Origin: Marinactinospora thermotolerans DSM 45154 | Lineage (GTDB): Bacteria > Actinomycetota > Actinomycetes > Streptosporangiales > Streptosporangiaceae | Assembly: GCF_900167435.1 (NCBI RefSeq) | Contig: NZ_FUWS01000001.1 | Location: 474,973-538,972, forward strand | Direction of reading: 5' to 3' | Length of the DNA stretch: 64,000 nucleotides | Shown here: in pieces, positions 43,068 through 52,270 of the stretch | Layout: each line of letters begins with the position of its first letter | How positions within the stretch are numbered: position 1 is the stretch's first letter | Notes under the pieces: model-generated | The model's input: only the letters and a program-made list of their open reading frames with translations | The model's database searches: none | Told to the model about the DNA's origin: nothing | Program-made: the position numbers and the translations under genes

Positions 43068-46000
43068 AGCACCCCCTGGACCCGCGTGGCCGGGCGGAGG
43101 TCCCCGTCGGTCCGCTCGCGGCCCTGGTCCGCGAGCGCCGCCATGTCGCGGATGGTCGGCCGCTGGAAGAACTCGGTGAGGGTGACCTGCACGCCCAGTT
43201 CGTCGCGGACCCTGTTGAGCAGGCCGACCGCCTGCAACGAGTGCCCGCCGACCTCGAAGAACGAGCGGTCCGGCCCGATCCCCGACACTCCCAGGTGGCT
43301 CTCCCAGATCTTCCTGAGCCGTCCGATGCGCTCCCCCTCGGAGGCGACGCCCTCGTCCTCCGCGGGTGCGGGCGCGGGCAGCGCCCCGCGGTCGACCTTC
43401 CCGTTGACGTTCGTCGGCAACGCGTCGGGGAACGCCCAGGCGCGCGGGATCATGTAGTGCGGAAGCCGCTCGCGCAGCAGCGCGGCCACCCGCTCCCCCG
43501 CGGTCTGCGGGTCGAGGCCGGCGTCCTCGGCGAGGACGACGTGGGCGGCGAGATAGGTCCCGCCGTCTGCGTCCTCGTGGGCCAGGACCACGGCCTGGCG
43601 GACCGCGTCCAGGCCGTTGAGCGCGTGTTCGACCTCTCCGGGTTCCACCCGCCAGCCGCGGATCTTCACCTGACCGTCGTCTCGGCCCAGGTATTCGAGC
43701 GTCCCATCGGCGCGCCACCGCCCCAGGTCGCCGGTCCGGTACATGCGCCGTCCCGCTCCGGGCGCGAAGGGGTCCTCGCCGAACGCCCGCCCGGTCTCCT
43801 CGGGACGGTCGCGGTAGCCGCGCGCCACCCCGGCCCCGCAGACATGGATCGTGCCGACCGCGCCGACCGGCACCGGCCGCCGCGCCTGGTCGAGGAGGTG
43901 GATGGTGGTGCCCGAGATCGGGCGCCCGACCGGTGGCACCCGGTCGTCGAGATCGTCCACCCGGTGCGAGGTGACGACGTGGGTCTCGGTCGGCCCGTAC
44001 TCGTTGTACAGGGCGCAGTCGGGGTTGGCCGCGAGGAAGCGCCGCACCGTCTCGGTGAGGGTCAGCCGCTCCGCCGTGTTGATCACCTCGCGCAGGGCGG
44101 GGGCGGGCCCGTCCGCGAGCAGGGCCTCCAGCAGGTACTGGAGCGGGGTGAAGGGCATGATGACCCGTTCGACCCCGTGGGCCCGCACCACGCGCGCCAG
44201 CGCGGGCGGGTCGAAGCGCTGTTCCTCGGTGACGAGGACGAGGGTTCCGCCGGAGGCCAGCGTCGTGAAGATCTCCTGGCTGGCCACGTCGAAGCCGCAG
44301 GAGGCGAACTGGAGCGTCCGGGCGGGCGCATGGGCGCGCAGGTACCAGTCCACCAGGTTGGCCAGGCCCCGATGGGGCATCTCCACGCCCTTGGGGCGTC
44401 CCGTCGAACCTGAGGTGTACAGGCAGTACAGCAGGTTGTCGGGGGTGGTCACGCAGTCGAGGTCGCCGTCGTCGATCCCCTCCGCCTCGGCCCCGGCCGG
44501 CTCGTCGACGCGCAGGACGGTGACCCCCTCGGGGGCCGTCGCCGCCGTCTCCCCCTCGGTGAGGAGCACCCGGGCGCCGCTGTCGGCGAGCATGAACGCC
44601 AGCCGTTCCTCCCCCTGGAGGGGGTCCAGCGGCAGGTAGGCGCCGCCGGCCTTGGCCACGGCCAGGAGCGCGGCGATGAGCCGGGGGGAGCGGGCGAGCC
44701 GCACGCCCACCCGGTCGTCGGGGGCGACCCCCGCGGCGCGCAGCCGTCGGGCCAGCCGGTTGGCGGCCGCGTTGAGCTCGCGGTAGGTGAGGTCGCCGGC
44801 CACGCCGACGACGGCGGTGCGGTCGGGGTGCTCGGCGGCCCGGCGTTCGACGAGCAGGTGCGGGCACGGCGGCTCGGGCCGGGGTTCGCCCGCGCCCCAC
44901 TCCAGCAGCAGCCTCCGGTCCTGCCGGCTCACCCCGCCCAGGTGGGACAGCCGCTCGTCGGGGTCCTGGACCGCGGCGGCCAGGACGTCGTGGAGGTAGT
45001 CGGCGATCCGTCCGATGGTGGGCTCGTCGAAGACGTCCGCGTTGTACTCGATCTGGCAGTGGATGCCCTCGGGCAGGTTGGCCAGGTACAGGGTGAGGTC
45101 GAACGGCGCCCGGTCCACGCCCACGTCGAGCAGCCGCGCCTGGACCCCGGGGAGGTCGAACTCGAAGATCGCCTCGTTTTCGAATTCGACCATGACCTGG
45201 AAGATCGGGCTGCGGCCGGGGTCCCGTTCGGGGTTGACCCGCCTGACCACCTCCTCGAACGGCGCGTCGTCGTGCTCGTAGGCGTCCAGCAGGGTGTCCT
45301 TCACCCGGCCGAGCAGTTCGCGGAAGGACAGGTCCCCCGACAGGTCGAGCCGCAGCGCGAGGGTGTTGGCGAAGAAGCCGACGACGTCCTCCGTGCCCTC
45401 CGGGCGGCCCGCGATCGGGGTGCCCACCAGGATGTCGTCCTGGCCGCTGAAGCGGTGCAGGACGGCCCCCAGACCCGCCACGAGCGTCATGAACAGGGTG
45501 GCCCTCTGTGAGCGGGACAGCGCCCGCAGCCGCTGCGACAGCTCCTCGGGCAGCACGCGGAACAGGGACCGGCCCGGCGATACCGGGAGCGGGGGGCGGG
45601 GACGGTCGAGGGGAAGCCGCAGCTCGGGGAGGGGGCCCGCGAGCCGCTCCGCCCAGTAGCGCAGGCTCGCCTCCGCCGCTCCCTGCGCCACGGCCTCGCG
45701 CTGCTCCCGGGCGAAGCGGACGTAGGTCATGCGCGGGTCGGGAAGGTCCACCGCGCGTCCCTCGGCCCCGGCCCGGTAGGCCTCGGTGATCTCCCGGGTC
45801 AAGACCAGGGCCGAGACGGTGTCGACGATGATGTGGTGCATCGCCAGGACCAGGACGTGGTGGTCGTCCGCGAACCGCAGGATCCGCGCCCGCAGCAGCG
45901 GCCCCTCCTCCAGGTCGAAGGGGCGGCGCCCCTCCTCCGCGACCGCCTCCGCCACGGCCCCGTCCACGTCGGCGTCGGCGAGGTCGCGCAGCTGGCATTC

Positions 46001-49000
46001 CAGGTCCACGTGGCCCAGGACGACCTGGCGGGGTTCGCCGTCCACCTCCCGGAACACCGTCCGCAGCGCCGGGTGGCGTTCGACCACGTAGCGCAGCGCG
46101 GAACGCAGCCCGGGCACGTCGAGCCGGCCGCGCAGGTCGATCGCCTTGGCCTCGGTGTAGGTGGGGCGCCCGGGCAGGAGCCGGTCGAGGAACCAGATCC
46201 GCTGCTGGGCGAACGACAGCGGGGCCACGTCCGTCACCTTCGGCCCGCCCCGCGCCACCTCCGCCAGGGGCCTGGCGGAGGTGGCCGCGCCGCCCTCCTG
46301 GTAGCGCCTGCGCACCCTGTCCAGTTCGGGCAGTCCGCGCAGCACCTCGTGCGGGGGCAGGCCGAAGTCGACGAAGGCCGCGATCTCGTCGACGCCCGCG
46401 TCCAGCAGCGCCTCCACCACGGGGGCGCAGCTGTCCGCGGTGCCGATGAGGGCCCGGCTCTCGCAGTAGCGTTCGAAGGCCATGCCGAGCATGAAGTCGA
46501 CGTCCTCCTCCGGTGTGTTCTCCAGATCGATGGAGAACCCGAGGCTGTTCGTCGTCTGCCCGAACAGCGACAGGGAGGAGCGCAGGTAACGGCAGAACGG
46601 GTCGCGGGCGGCGGCCCTGGCCTGCTCGACGTCGTGACCGAGGTAGGTGTGCACCAGCACGGTGACCCGGCCCGTGTGGGGGTCGTGCCCGTGCTCGGCC
46701 CGCGCCGACCGGTACCGGGCGACGTTGTCGGCGAGCTGCTCGATCGACTGCCCCATCAGGTTGGTCACGACGTCGAGCCCGTGTTCGGCCGCCATGCGGT
46801 AGCTGTCGGGGTTGCCGACGATGGCCACGGACATCGGCAGCTCCGGCTGGACCGGACGGGGGTGGAGGCCGACGTCGACGCGTTCGCCCGTCCCCGACCG
46901 GCCGGTGACCTTCTCGCCCCGCCACAGCCGCCTGACCGTCTCGATCTGCTCGTACATCACCTCCTTGTGGCGGCCGTAGCGCTCGGGGAAGAAGACGAAG
47001 TCGTTGGCGTGCCAGCCGCTGGCGCAGCCCAGTCCGACACGGCCCTTGGACAGGTTGTCGACGAGGGACCACTCCTCGGCCACCCGGATCGGGTTGTGCA
47101 GGGGCAGCACCACGCTGCCCGAGTTCAGGCGGATGCGCGTGGTCTGCGTGGCCAGTGACGCCGCCAGGACCGAGGGGTTGGGGAAGATGCCGCCGAAGGA
47201 GTGGAAGTGCCGTTCCGGCAGCCAGACCGCGTGGAAGCCGTGGTCGTCACCGAACTTGGCGCAGTCCTGGATCAACTGGTAGGCGGCCTCGCGGGACACC
47301 TCCTCGGGGTAGTCGCCGAAGAAGTAGATGCTGAAGTCGGGGGCGGCGGTGCGCCTGGGCTCGACCCGCGCCGCGGGGGCGGAGGGGGCGGGCCGTGACG
47401 CGCTCGGCGCGGTGGCCTGCGCGGCGGCGGGCCGCGCCCCGGCGGCCAGGACGGGTCGTTGGGACGGGAACAGGCCGCCCCGGCGCATCTCGCGCAGCGA
47501 CGTCTGCACCGCTCGGACGATGTGGTCGACGTCCTCGTCGGTGTGCGCGGTGGACAGGAAGAAATTGCGCCACTCCCACACGTACACGCCGTTGAGCAGG
47601 AGGTGGTGGAAGAACAGCTCCATGTTCCCCCGGTACTCGAACCGGAACTGGGAGCCGAAGTGCGCCACGCGGACGGGGTACTCCTCCTCCTCGAAGAAGG
47701 CGTTCAACGTCGTGGCGAGCCCCTGGGTGCGGGCGTTGAGCCGCTCCTGCAACTGCGGGCTGTGCGTCTCCAGATGGCTGAGCACGGCGCGGGCCACGCT
47801 CATCGCCAACGGATGCTGGGTGTAGGTGCCGCCGAAGAAGGTGGTCTCCGCCGGCGGGAAGCTGTCGTCGCCGTAGCGCCAGTATCCGCCGTCGACGCCG
47901 TCCATGATGGCGGCCCGGCCGGCGATGGCCCCGATCGGGAAGCCGCCGCCGAGGGCCTTGCCATAGGTGGCCAGGTCCGGTTCGACCCCGAAGAAGCCCC
48001 GGGCGCCCTGGAGGTGGGGGCGGAAACCGGTGAGCATCTCGTCGAAGAGGAGCACGCTGCCGTGCCTGCGGGTCACCTCGCGCAGCTCGCGGACGAAGGT
48101 CTCGGGCTGGAGGGAGGGGTTGCGGCTCTGGACCGGTTCGACCATGACGGCGGCGATCTGCGGCCCCAGCTGGTCGATGACGCGCAGGCTCTCCGCGGCG
48201 CCGTACTCCAGCACGATCACCTCGCTGACCGCGCTGTCGGGGATCCCGCTGGAGACCGGGACGCTCCGCAGGCCGTCCCCGTCGCGGACGCTGCGCGCCA
48301 ATAGAGAGTCGATGTGGCCGTGGTAGGAGCCCTCGAACATCACGATCTTGTGCCGGCCGGTGTAGGCCCGGGCCAGGCGGATGGCCGCGGAGTTGGCCTC
48401 GGTCCCCGAGGTGGCGAACGCGGCGCGGTCCGTCCCGGTGAGCCGGGTCAGGAGTTCGGCGGCCTCGCCGGTCTCCACGTTCCTCGGCCCGATCCGCAGA
48501 CCGCCGTCCAGGTGCCTGCGGATGGCCTCGTTGACGAAATCCGGTTCGTGGCCGAACAGCAGGATGCCGAACCCCATGGTGATGTCGACGTAGCGGTTGC
48601 CGTCGACGTCCTCGATCCAGGATCCCCGCGCCCTCCTGGCCGCCAGCGGGTAGAGCATCTCCTTGGTGGCGCTGCGGAAGCCCACGACCGACCGGCTGTC
48701 GGCCAGGGCGCCCCGGTGACGTTGGGCGATGTCCTTCGACGTGCGTGTCGCCGTCTCGTACCTGTGGACGAGGTCGTCGAGGTGGCGCCGCTGCTCGGGG
48801 GAGGAGCGCCCGGTCACCATGCCCGAGCCGCGGCCGACCGCCACCCTGGGGCCGTGGGCGCGGGGCTGTTGCCCTGGCGGGGGCGTCGCGGCCGTTTCGG
48901 CGGCGCTGTGGGCGGTGTCGGCGGGCCGTTCCGTCCGCGCCTCCTGGGCCGCGCTCGGCTGGCTCCCCCCTGCCCTGGCCAGCGCGAGCTGGTCGGCCAT

Positions 49001-52000
49001 CACCCCCGAGAGCTGACGCATCACGCTCAACTGCTGGCTGATGATGCGTTCGATTCCGCCGTCCGCGTCCGCGGGCGGGGCGGGCGGATCGTGGGCGATG
49101 CTGCCGGGCGCGCCCGCCACGGGCGCCGGCGCGGCGGGGGCCGGGGCGGGGAGGACCGGCGCGGGCGGGGGAACGGGTCCGGCTGGGGCCGGCGGGGCGG
49201 TGTCTCGGCTCGGCTGCGTCGGCGCGGGGGCCGCGGTCTCGACGGGTTCGGGGCGGGGATCGTTCCGGGCGATCAACCGCTCCGCCTCGTCGGGAGAGAG
49301 CCGGTCGATCACGGCCTCGGCGAGCCGTTGGGCGCTGTCCGCGGACTCGAACAGCTCGCGCATGGAGACACGGACGGAGAACGCCTGCTCGACGTCGCGC
49401 AGCATGTTGACCATGCCGAGCGAGTCGGCCCCCAGGTCGATGAAGGCGTCCTCCGCCGCCACCTGGTCCGTCTCCATGCCGAAGTGGTGGGCGGCGCGTT
49501 CGCGCACCACCCCGAGGACGTGCTCGTGGAGACGGTCCGCGGCGGCGTGGTCGTTGCTCGTCATGTCCATCCCTGTGGCCGTCGGTTCGCTGGTCGTCGC
49601 CGAAGCGTCCGGGGCGGGCCCGGCGGGTCGTCCCCCCGCCATCGGTCCGATCCAGTGGCTTTCACGTTGGAAGGGGTAGGCGGGGACCCGCCCGCGCACG
49701 ACGCCGGGGGGCACGAGGTTTCCCCAGCGCACGGGCACCCCGGCGGCGTGCAACCGCGCGAGGGCGGCGCGGATGTCTTGTGCCGGAGAGACCTCGGGCC
49801 CGTGCGAGGAGACGAAGACGGACCCCGGTCTCTCCCCGCGGCCGATCCCGGTCAGGACCGCCCCCGGGCCGATCTCCAGGAACACGCCCGCCCCGGTGGG
49901 GCCGGCGTCACGCAGGGCCAGGTCGAAACGCGCCGTCTCCCGGATCTGGCGGCACAGGTAGTCGGCGTCGATGACGTCACCGGCCTCCAGCCTGCGCCCG
50001 CCGAGGTTGCTGGAGAAGCGGCGGCGCAGGGGGGACAGGCGCACGTCCTGGGCGTGCTCGGCGAACAGGTCCACCACCGGGTCCATCGACGCGGTGTGAA
50101 AGGCCCGGCCGGCGGCGAGCCTGCGCGCGTGCACCCCGCGTCGGGCCAGGTCCTCGGCGAGCGCGTCGACCCCGCCGGCGGCCCCTCCCACGACGTGCTG
50201 GCCGGCCCCGTTGACCACGCAGACCTCCAGGCCGGGATGGCGGGTCAGCGCCTCCTCGACCACGGTCGGGTCCGCGAAGACGGCGAGCATGCCGCCCTCC
50301 TCGGCGACCTCCTGCATGAGTCGGCCGCGGACGGCCGCCAGGTGGAGCCCGTCCTCCAGGGAGAACGCCCCCGCGGCCCACAGCGCGGCGTACTCCCCGG
50401 CGCTGTGGCCGACCACGTGGGAGGGGCGGACCCCCAGGTCGTCCCAGAGCCGGGTGAGGGCCGCCTGGTAGGCGAAGAGCGCGGGCTGGAGGAGGTCGGT
50501 CGTCCACTGGTCGGGCCCCTCGCCGTCGACCAGAACCGAGCGCAGTCCCTCGCCCCACGTCTCGCGGTACGTCGCGTCGCACTCGTCCAGCACCGCGCGG
50601 AATCCGGGGTGACCGTGGTAGAGGGCGCGCGCCATACCGGGCGCGTGCGGCCCCTGCCCCGAGTAGAGGAAGACGGGCGCGTCGGCTCCCGGCGTTGTCC
50701 CATCACCGGTCATGGCGCGACCGGAGCGCGCTCCTTCGCGGTGCTCCCCCGAGGCGTACCCGTCCAGGGCGGCGGCGAGCTCGGCGGGCGAGGACCCGGT
50801 GACCGCCAGCCGGTGGCGCATGGGCCTGGCGTTGGTCACCGCGGCGGCGAACAGCGCGCCGGGATCGGCGCCGTCGCGCAGCCGGTCGCGGTACCCTCCG
50901 GCGAGCCGGGCCAGCGCGTCCGGGGTGTGGGCCGACAACGGCAGGACCCCCGGCCCGGCCCACCGGGGTGACGTGTTGGTCGGGGGCTCTTGGAGCACCA
51001 CGTGGGCGTTGGTTCCGCCGACCCCCAGGGAGCACACGCCGGCGCGGCGCGGGCGGGCGGATTCGGGCCAGGCGATGGTCTGCTCGCTGATGCGGAACGG
51101 GGTCTGCTCCAGGCGCAGGTCGGGGTTGACCTCGCCGAGGTTGATCTGGCCGGGGATCCTCCCGTGTCTGACCGCGAGGGCCGCCTTGATCAACCCCGCC
51201 ATCCCGGCGCAGCTGTCCAGGTGGCCGATGTTGGCTTTGACCGACCCCAGGTAGCAGTACCCGGTGCGGTCGGTGGCCGACCGGTAGGCCTGGGTGAGGC
51301 CCTGGACCTCGATGGGGTCGCCCAACGCGGTCCCCGTACCGTGGGCCTCGACGTAGCCGATGTCGTCGGGGTGGACCCCCGCCCTGGCCAGGGCGTCGTG
51401 GACCACCCTGGCCTGGCCGGTGACGCTGGGCGCGGTGTAGCCGACCTTCGCGGACCCGTCGTTGTTGACCGCGGTCCCCAGCACGACGGCGTGGATCGGG
51501 TCGCGGTCGGCGACCGCCGCGTCCAAGGGTTTGACCACGATGGCGGCGACCCCGCTGCCGCCGACCGTCCCGTCGGCGGCGGCGCTGAAGGGGCGGCACA
51601 CACCGGTGCGGGAGAGAATGGACCCCTCCGTGTAGCGGTATCCGCCGTCTTGGGGGATGGAGATCGCCGCGGCCCCGACCACCGCCATGTCGGCGTCGCC
51701 CTGCGCGATCGCCTGCGCCGCCAGGTGGAGGGCGACCAGGGAGGTCGAGCACGCGGTCTGCACCCCGACGGCCGGGCCGGTCAGCCCGAGGCGGAAGGAG
51801 ACACGTGTGCTCAGGAAGTCCGGCTGGTTGCCGATGGCCGTGCGCAGCCCGGACACGGGGTCGTCGTCGGCGCCGGCCGGGAGCTGGGTGAGCAGATAGG
51901 AGCGCTGCGGGTAGAGGTTCATCCCGCTGCCGGCGAACACCCCGATCCGCGTTCCCGCGGGCTCGGTGGGGTATCCGGCGTCCTCCAGGGCGTGGTAGCA

Positions 52001-52270
52001 GGTCTGCAGGAAGAGCCGGTGTTGCGGGTCGGTGAGCCGGGCCTCCATCGGGGTCATGCCGAAGAACGCGGCGTCGAACTCGTCGATGCCTTCGAGCCGG
52101 CCGCCGGCCCCCACGTGGTCGGGCGTGGGCTCGGCGGGTTCGACGTCGGTGATCGCGCTGACGCCCCGGCACAGGTTGTCCCAGTAGCGGGAGAGGTCCT
52201 CGGCGCCGGGGAAGCGGCCCGCCATCCCGATGATGGCCAGGGGGGCGACGGGGTTCTTGTCCTCGCTCAT
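43064..52270 (-). CDS. hybrid PKS-NRPS megasynthase (KS-AT-ACP-AMT-LLM-C-A-PCP)
   Basis: 3068 residues. KS 8-430 with Cys174, His310, His350; AT 532-825 with Ser623 in GHSAGE and GRAFHT (malonyl-type); ACP about 910-990 with Ser950 in GADSLG. A disordered Pro/Ala linker follows (1000-1150). Next come a class III aminotransferase at 1165-1600 (PLP Lys1438 in TYGKALGGG, Asp1410) and a MupA/Atu3671-type luciferase-like flavin monooxygenase at 1645-1990. Then C at 2016-2440 (HHIIVD 2145-2150), A at 2468-2965 (YTSGSTGRPKG, Lys2958) and PCP Ser3011. This order extends an acyl chain by malonate, converts the beta-keto group to beta-amino, hydroxylates the alpha carbon and couples one amino acid, as in microginin and nostophycin assembly lines. 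The A-domain code read by eye is DVQIITEVVK. ATG overlaps the upstream stop. Confidence 0.95.
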   Translation of the reverse strand: MSEDKNPVAPLAIIGMAGRFPGAEDLSRYWDNLCRGVSAITDVEPAEPTPDHVGAGGRLEGIDEFDAAFFGMTPMEARLTDPQHRLFLQTCYHALEDAGYPTEPAGTRIGVFAGSGMNLYPQRSYLLTQLPAGADDDPVSGLRTAIGNQPDFLSTRVSFRLGLTGPAVGVQTACSTSLVALHLAAQAIAQGDADMAVVGAAAISIPQDGGYRYTEGSILSRTGVCRPFSAAADGTVGGSGVAAIVVKPLDAAVADRDPIHAVVLGTAVNNDGSAKVGYTAPSVTGQARVVHDALARAGVHPDDIGYVEAHGTGTALGDPIEVQGLTQAYRSATDRTGYCYLGSVKANIGHLDSCAGMAGLIKAALAVRHGRIPGQINLGEVNPDLRLEQTPFRISEQTIAWPESARPRRAGVCSLGVGGTNAHVVLQEPPTNTSPRWAGPGVLPLSAHTPDALARLAGGYRDRLRDGADPGALFAAAVTNARPMRHRLAVTGSSPAELAAALDGYASGEHREGARSGRAMTGDGTTPGADAPVFLYSGQGPHAPGMARALYHGHPGFRAVLDECDATYRETWGEGLRSVLVDGEGPDQWTTDLLQPALFAYQAALTRLWDDLGVRPSHVVGHSAGEYAALWAAGAFSLEDGLHLAAVRGRLMQEVAEEGGMLAVFADPTVVEEALTRHPGLEVCVVNGAGQHVVGGAAGGVDALAEDLARRGVHARRLAAGRAFHTASMDPVVDLFAEHAQDVRLSPLRRRFSSNLGGRRLEAGDVIDADYLCRQIRETARFDLALRDAGPTGAGVFLEIGPGAVLTGIGRGERPGSVFVSSHGPEVSPAQDIRAALARLHAAGVPVRWGNLVPPGVVRGRVPAYPFQRESHWIGPMAGGRPAGPAPDASATTSEPTATGMDMTSNDHAAADRLHEHVLGVVRERAAHHFGMETDQVAAEDAFIDLGADSLGMVNMLRDVEQAFSVRVSMRELFESADSAQRLAEAVIDRLSPDEAERLIARNDPRPEPVETAAPAPTQPSRDTAPPAPAGPVPPPAPVLPAPAPAAPAPVAGAPGSIAHDPPAPPADADGGIERIISQQLSVMRQLSGVMADQLALARAGGSQPSAAQEARTERPADTAHSAAETAATPPPGQQPRAHGPRVAVGRGSGMVTGRSSPEQRRHLDDLVHRYETATRTSKDIAQRHRGALADSRSVVGFRSATKEMLYPLAARRARGSWIEDVDGNRYVDITMGFGILLFGHEPDFVNEAIRRHLDGGLRIGPRNVETGEAAELLTRLTGTDRAAFATSGTEANSAAIRLARAYTGRHKIVMFEGSYHGHIDSLLARSVRDGDGLRSVPVSSGIPDSAVSEVIVLEYGAAESLRVIDQLGPQIAAVMVEPVQSRNPSLQPETFVRELREVTRRHGSVLLFDEMLTGFRPHLQGARGFFGVEPDLATYGKALGGGFPIGAIAGRAAIMDGVDGGYWRYGDDSFPPAETTFFGGTYTQHPLAMSVARAVLSHLETHSPQLQERLNARTQGLATTLNAFFEEEEYPVRVAHFGSQFRFEYRGNMELFFHHLLLNGVYVWEWRNFFLSTAHTDEDVDHIVRAVQTSLREMRRGGLFPSQRPVLAAGARPAAAQATAPSASRPAPSAPAARVEPRRTAAPDFSIYFFGDYPEEVSREAAYQLIQDCAKFGDDHGFHAVWLPERHFHSFGGIFPNPSVLAASLATQTTRIRLNSGSVVLPLHNPIRVAEEWSLVDNLSKGRVGLGCASGWHANDFVFFPERYGRHKEVMYEQIETVRRLWRGEKVTGRSGTGERVDVGLHPRPVQPELPMSVAIVGNPDSYRMAAEHGLDVVTNLMGQSIEQLADNVARYRSARAEHGHDPHTGRVTVLVHTYLGHDVEQARAAARDPFCRYLRSSLSLFGQTTNSLGFSIDLENTPEEDVDFMLGMAFERYCESRALIGTADSCAPVVEALLDAGVDEIAAFVDFGLPPHEVLRGLPELDRVRRRYQEGGAATSARPLAEVARGGPKVTDVAPLSFAQQRIWFLDRLLPGRPTYTEAKAIDLRGRLDVPGLRSALRYVVERHPALRTVFREVDGEPRQVVLGHVDLECQLRDLADADVDGAVAEAVAEEGRRPFDLEEGPLLRARILRFADDHHVLVLAMHHIIVDTVSALVLTREITEAYRAGAEGRAVDLPDPRMTYVRFAREQREAVAQGAAEASLRYWAERLAGPLPELRLPLDRPRPPLPVSPGRSLFRVLPEELSQRLRALSRSQRATLFMTLVAGLGAVLHRFSGQDDILVGTPIAGRPEGTEDVVGFFANTLALRLDLSGDLSFRELLGRVKDTLLDAYEHDDAPFEEVVRRVNPERDPGRSPIFQVMVEFENEAIFEFDLPGVQARLLDVGVDRAPFDLTLYLANLPEGIHCQIEYNADVFDEPTIGRIADYLHDVLAAAVQDPDERLSHLGGVSRQDRRLLLEWGAGEPRPEPPCPHLLVERRAAEHPDRTAVVGVAGDLTYRELNAAANRLARRLRAAGVAPDDRVGVRLARSPRLIAALLAVAKAGGAYLPLDPLQGEERLAFMLADSGARVLLTEGETAATAPEGVTVLRVDEPAGAEAEGIDDGDLDCVTTPDNLLYCLYTSGSTGRPKGVEMPHRGLANLVDWYLRAHAPARTLQFASCGFDVASQEIFTTLASGGTLVLVTEEQRFDPPALARVVRAHGVERVIMPFTPLQYLLEALLADGPAPALREVINTAERLTLTETVRRFLAANPDCALYNEYGPTETHVVTSHRVDDLDDRVPPVGRPISGTTIHLLDQARRPVPVGAVGTIHVCGAGVARGYRDRPEETGRAFGEDPFAPGAGRRMYRTGDLGRWRADGTLEYLGRDDGQVKIRGWRVEPGEVEHALNGLDAVRQAVVLAHEDADGGTYLAAHVVLAEDAGLDPQTAGERVAALLRERLPHYMIPRAWAFPDALPTNVNGKVDRGALPAPAPAEDEGVASEGERIGRLRKIWESHLGVSGIGPDRSFFEVGGHSLQAVGLLNRVRDELGVQVTLTEFFQRPTIRDMAALADQGRERTDGDLRPATRVQGVL

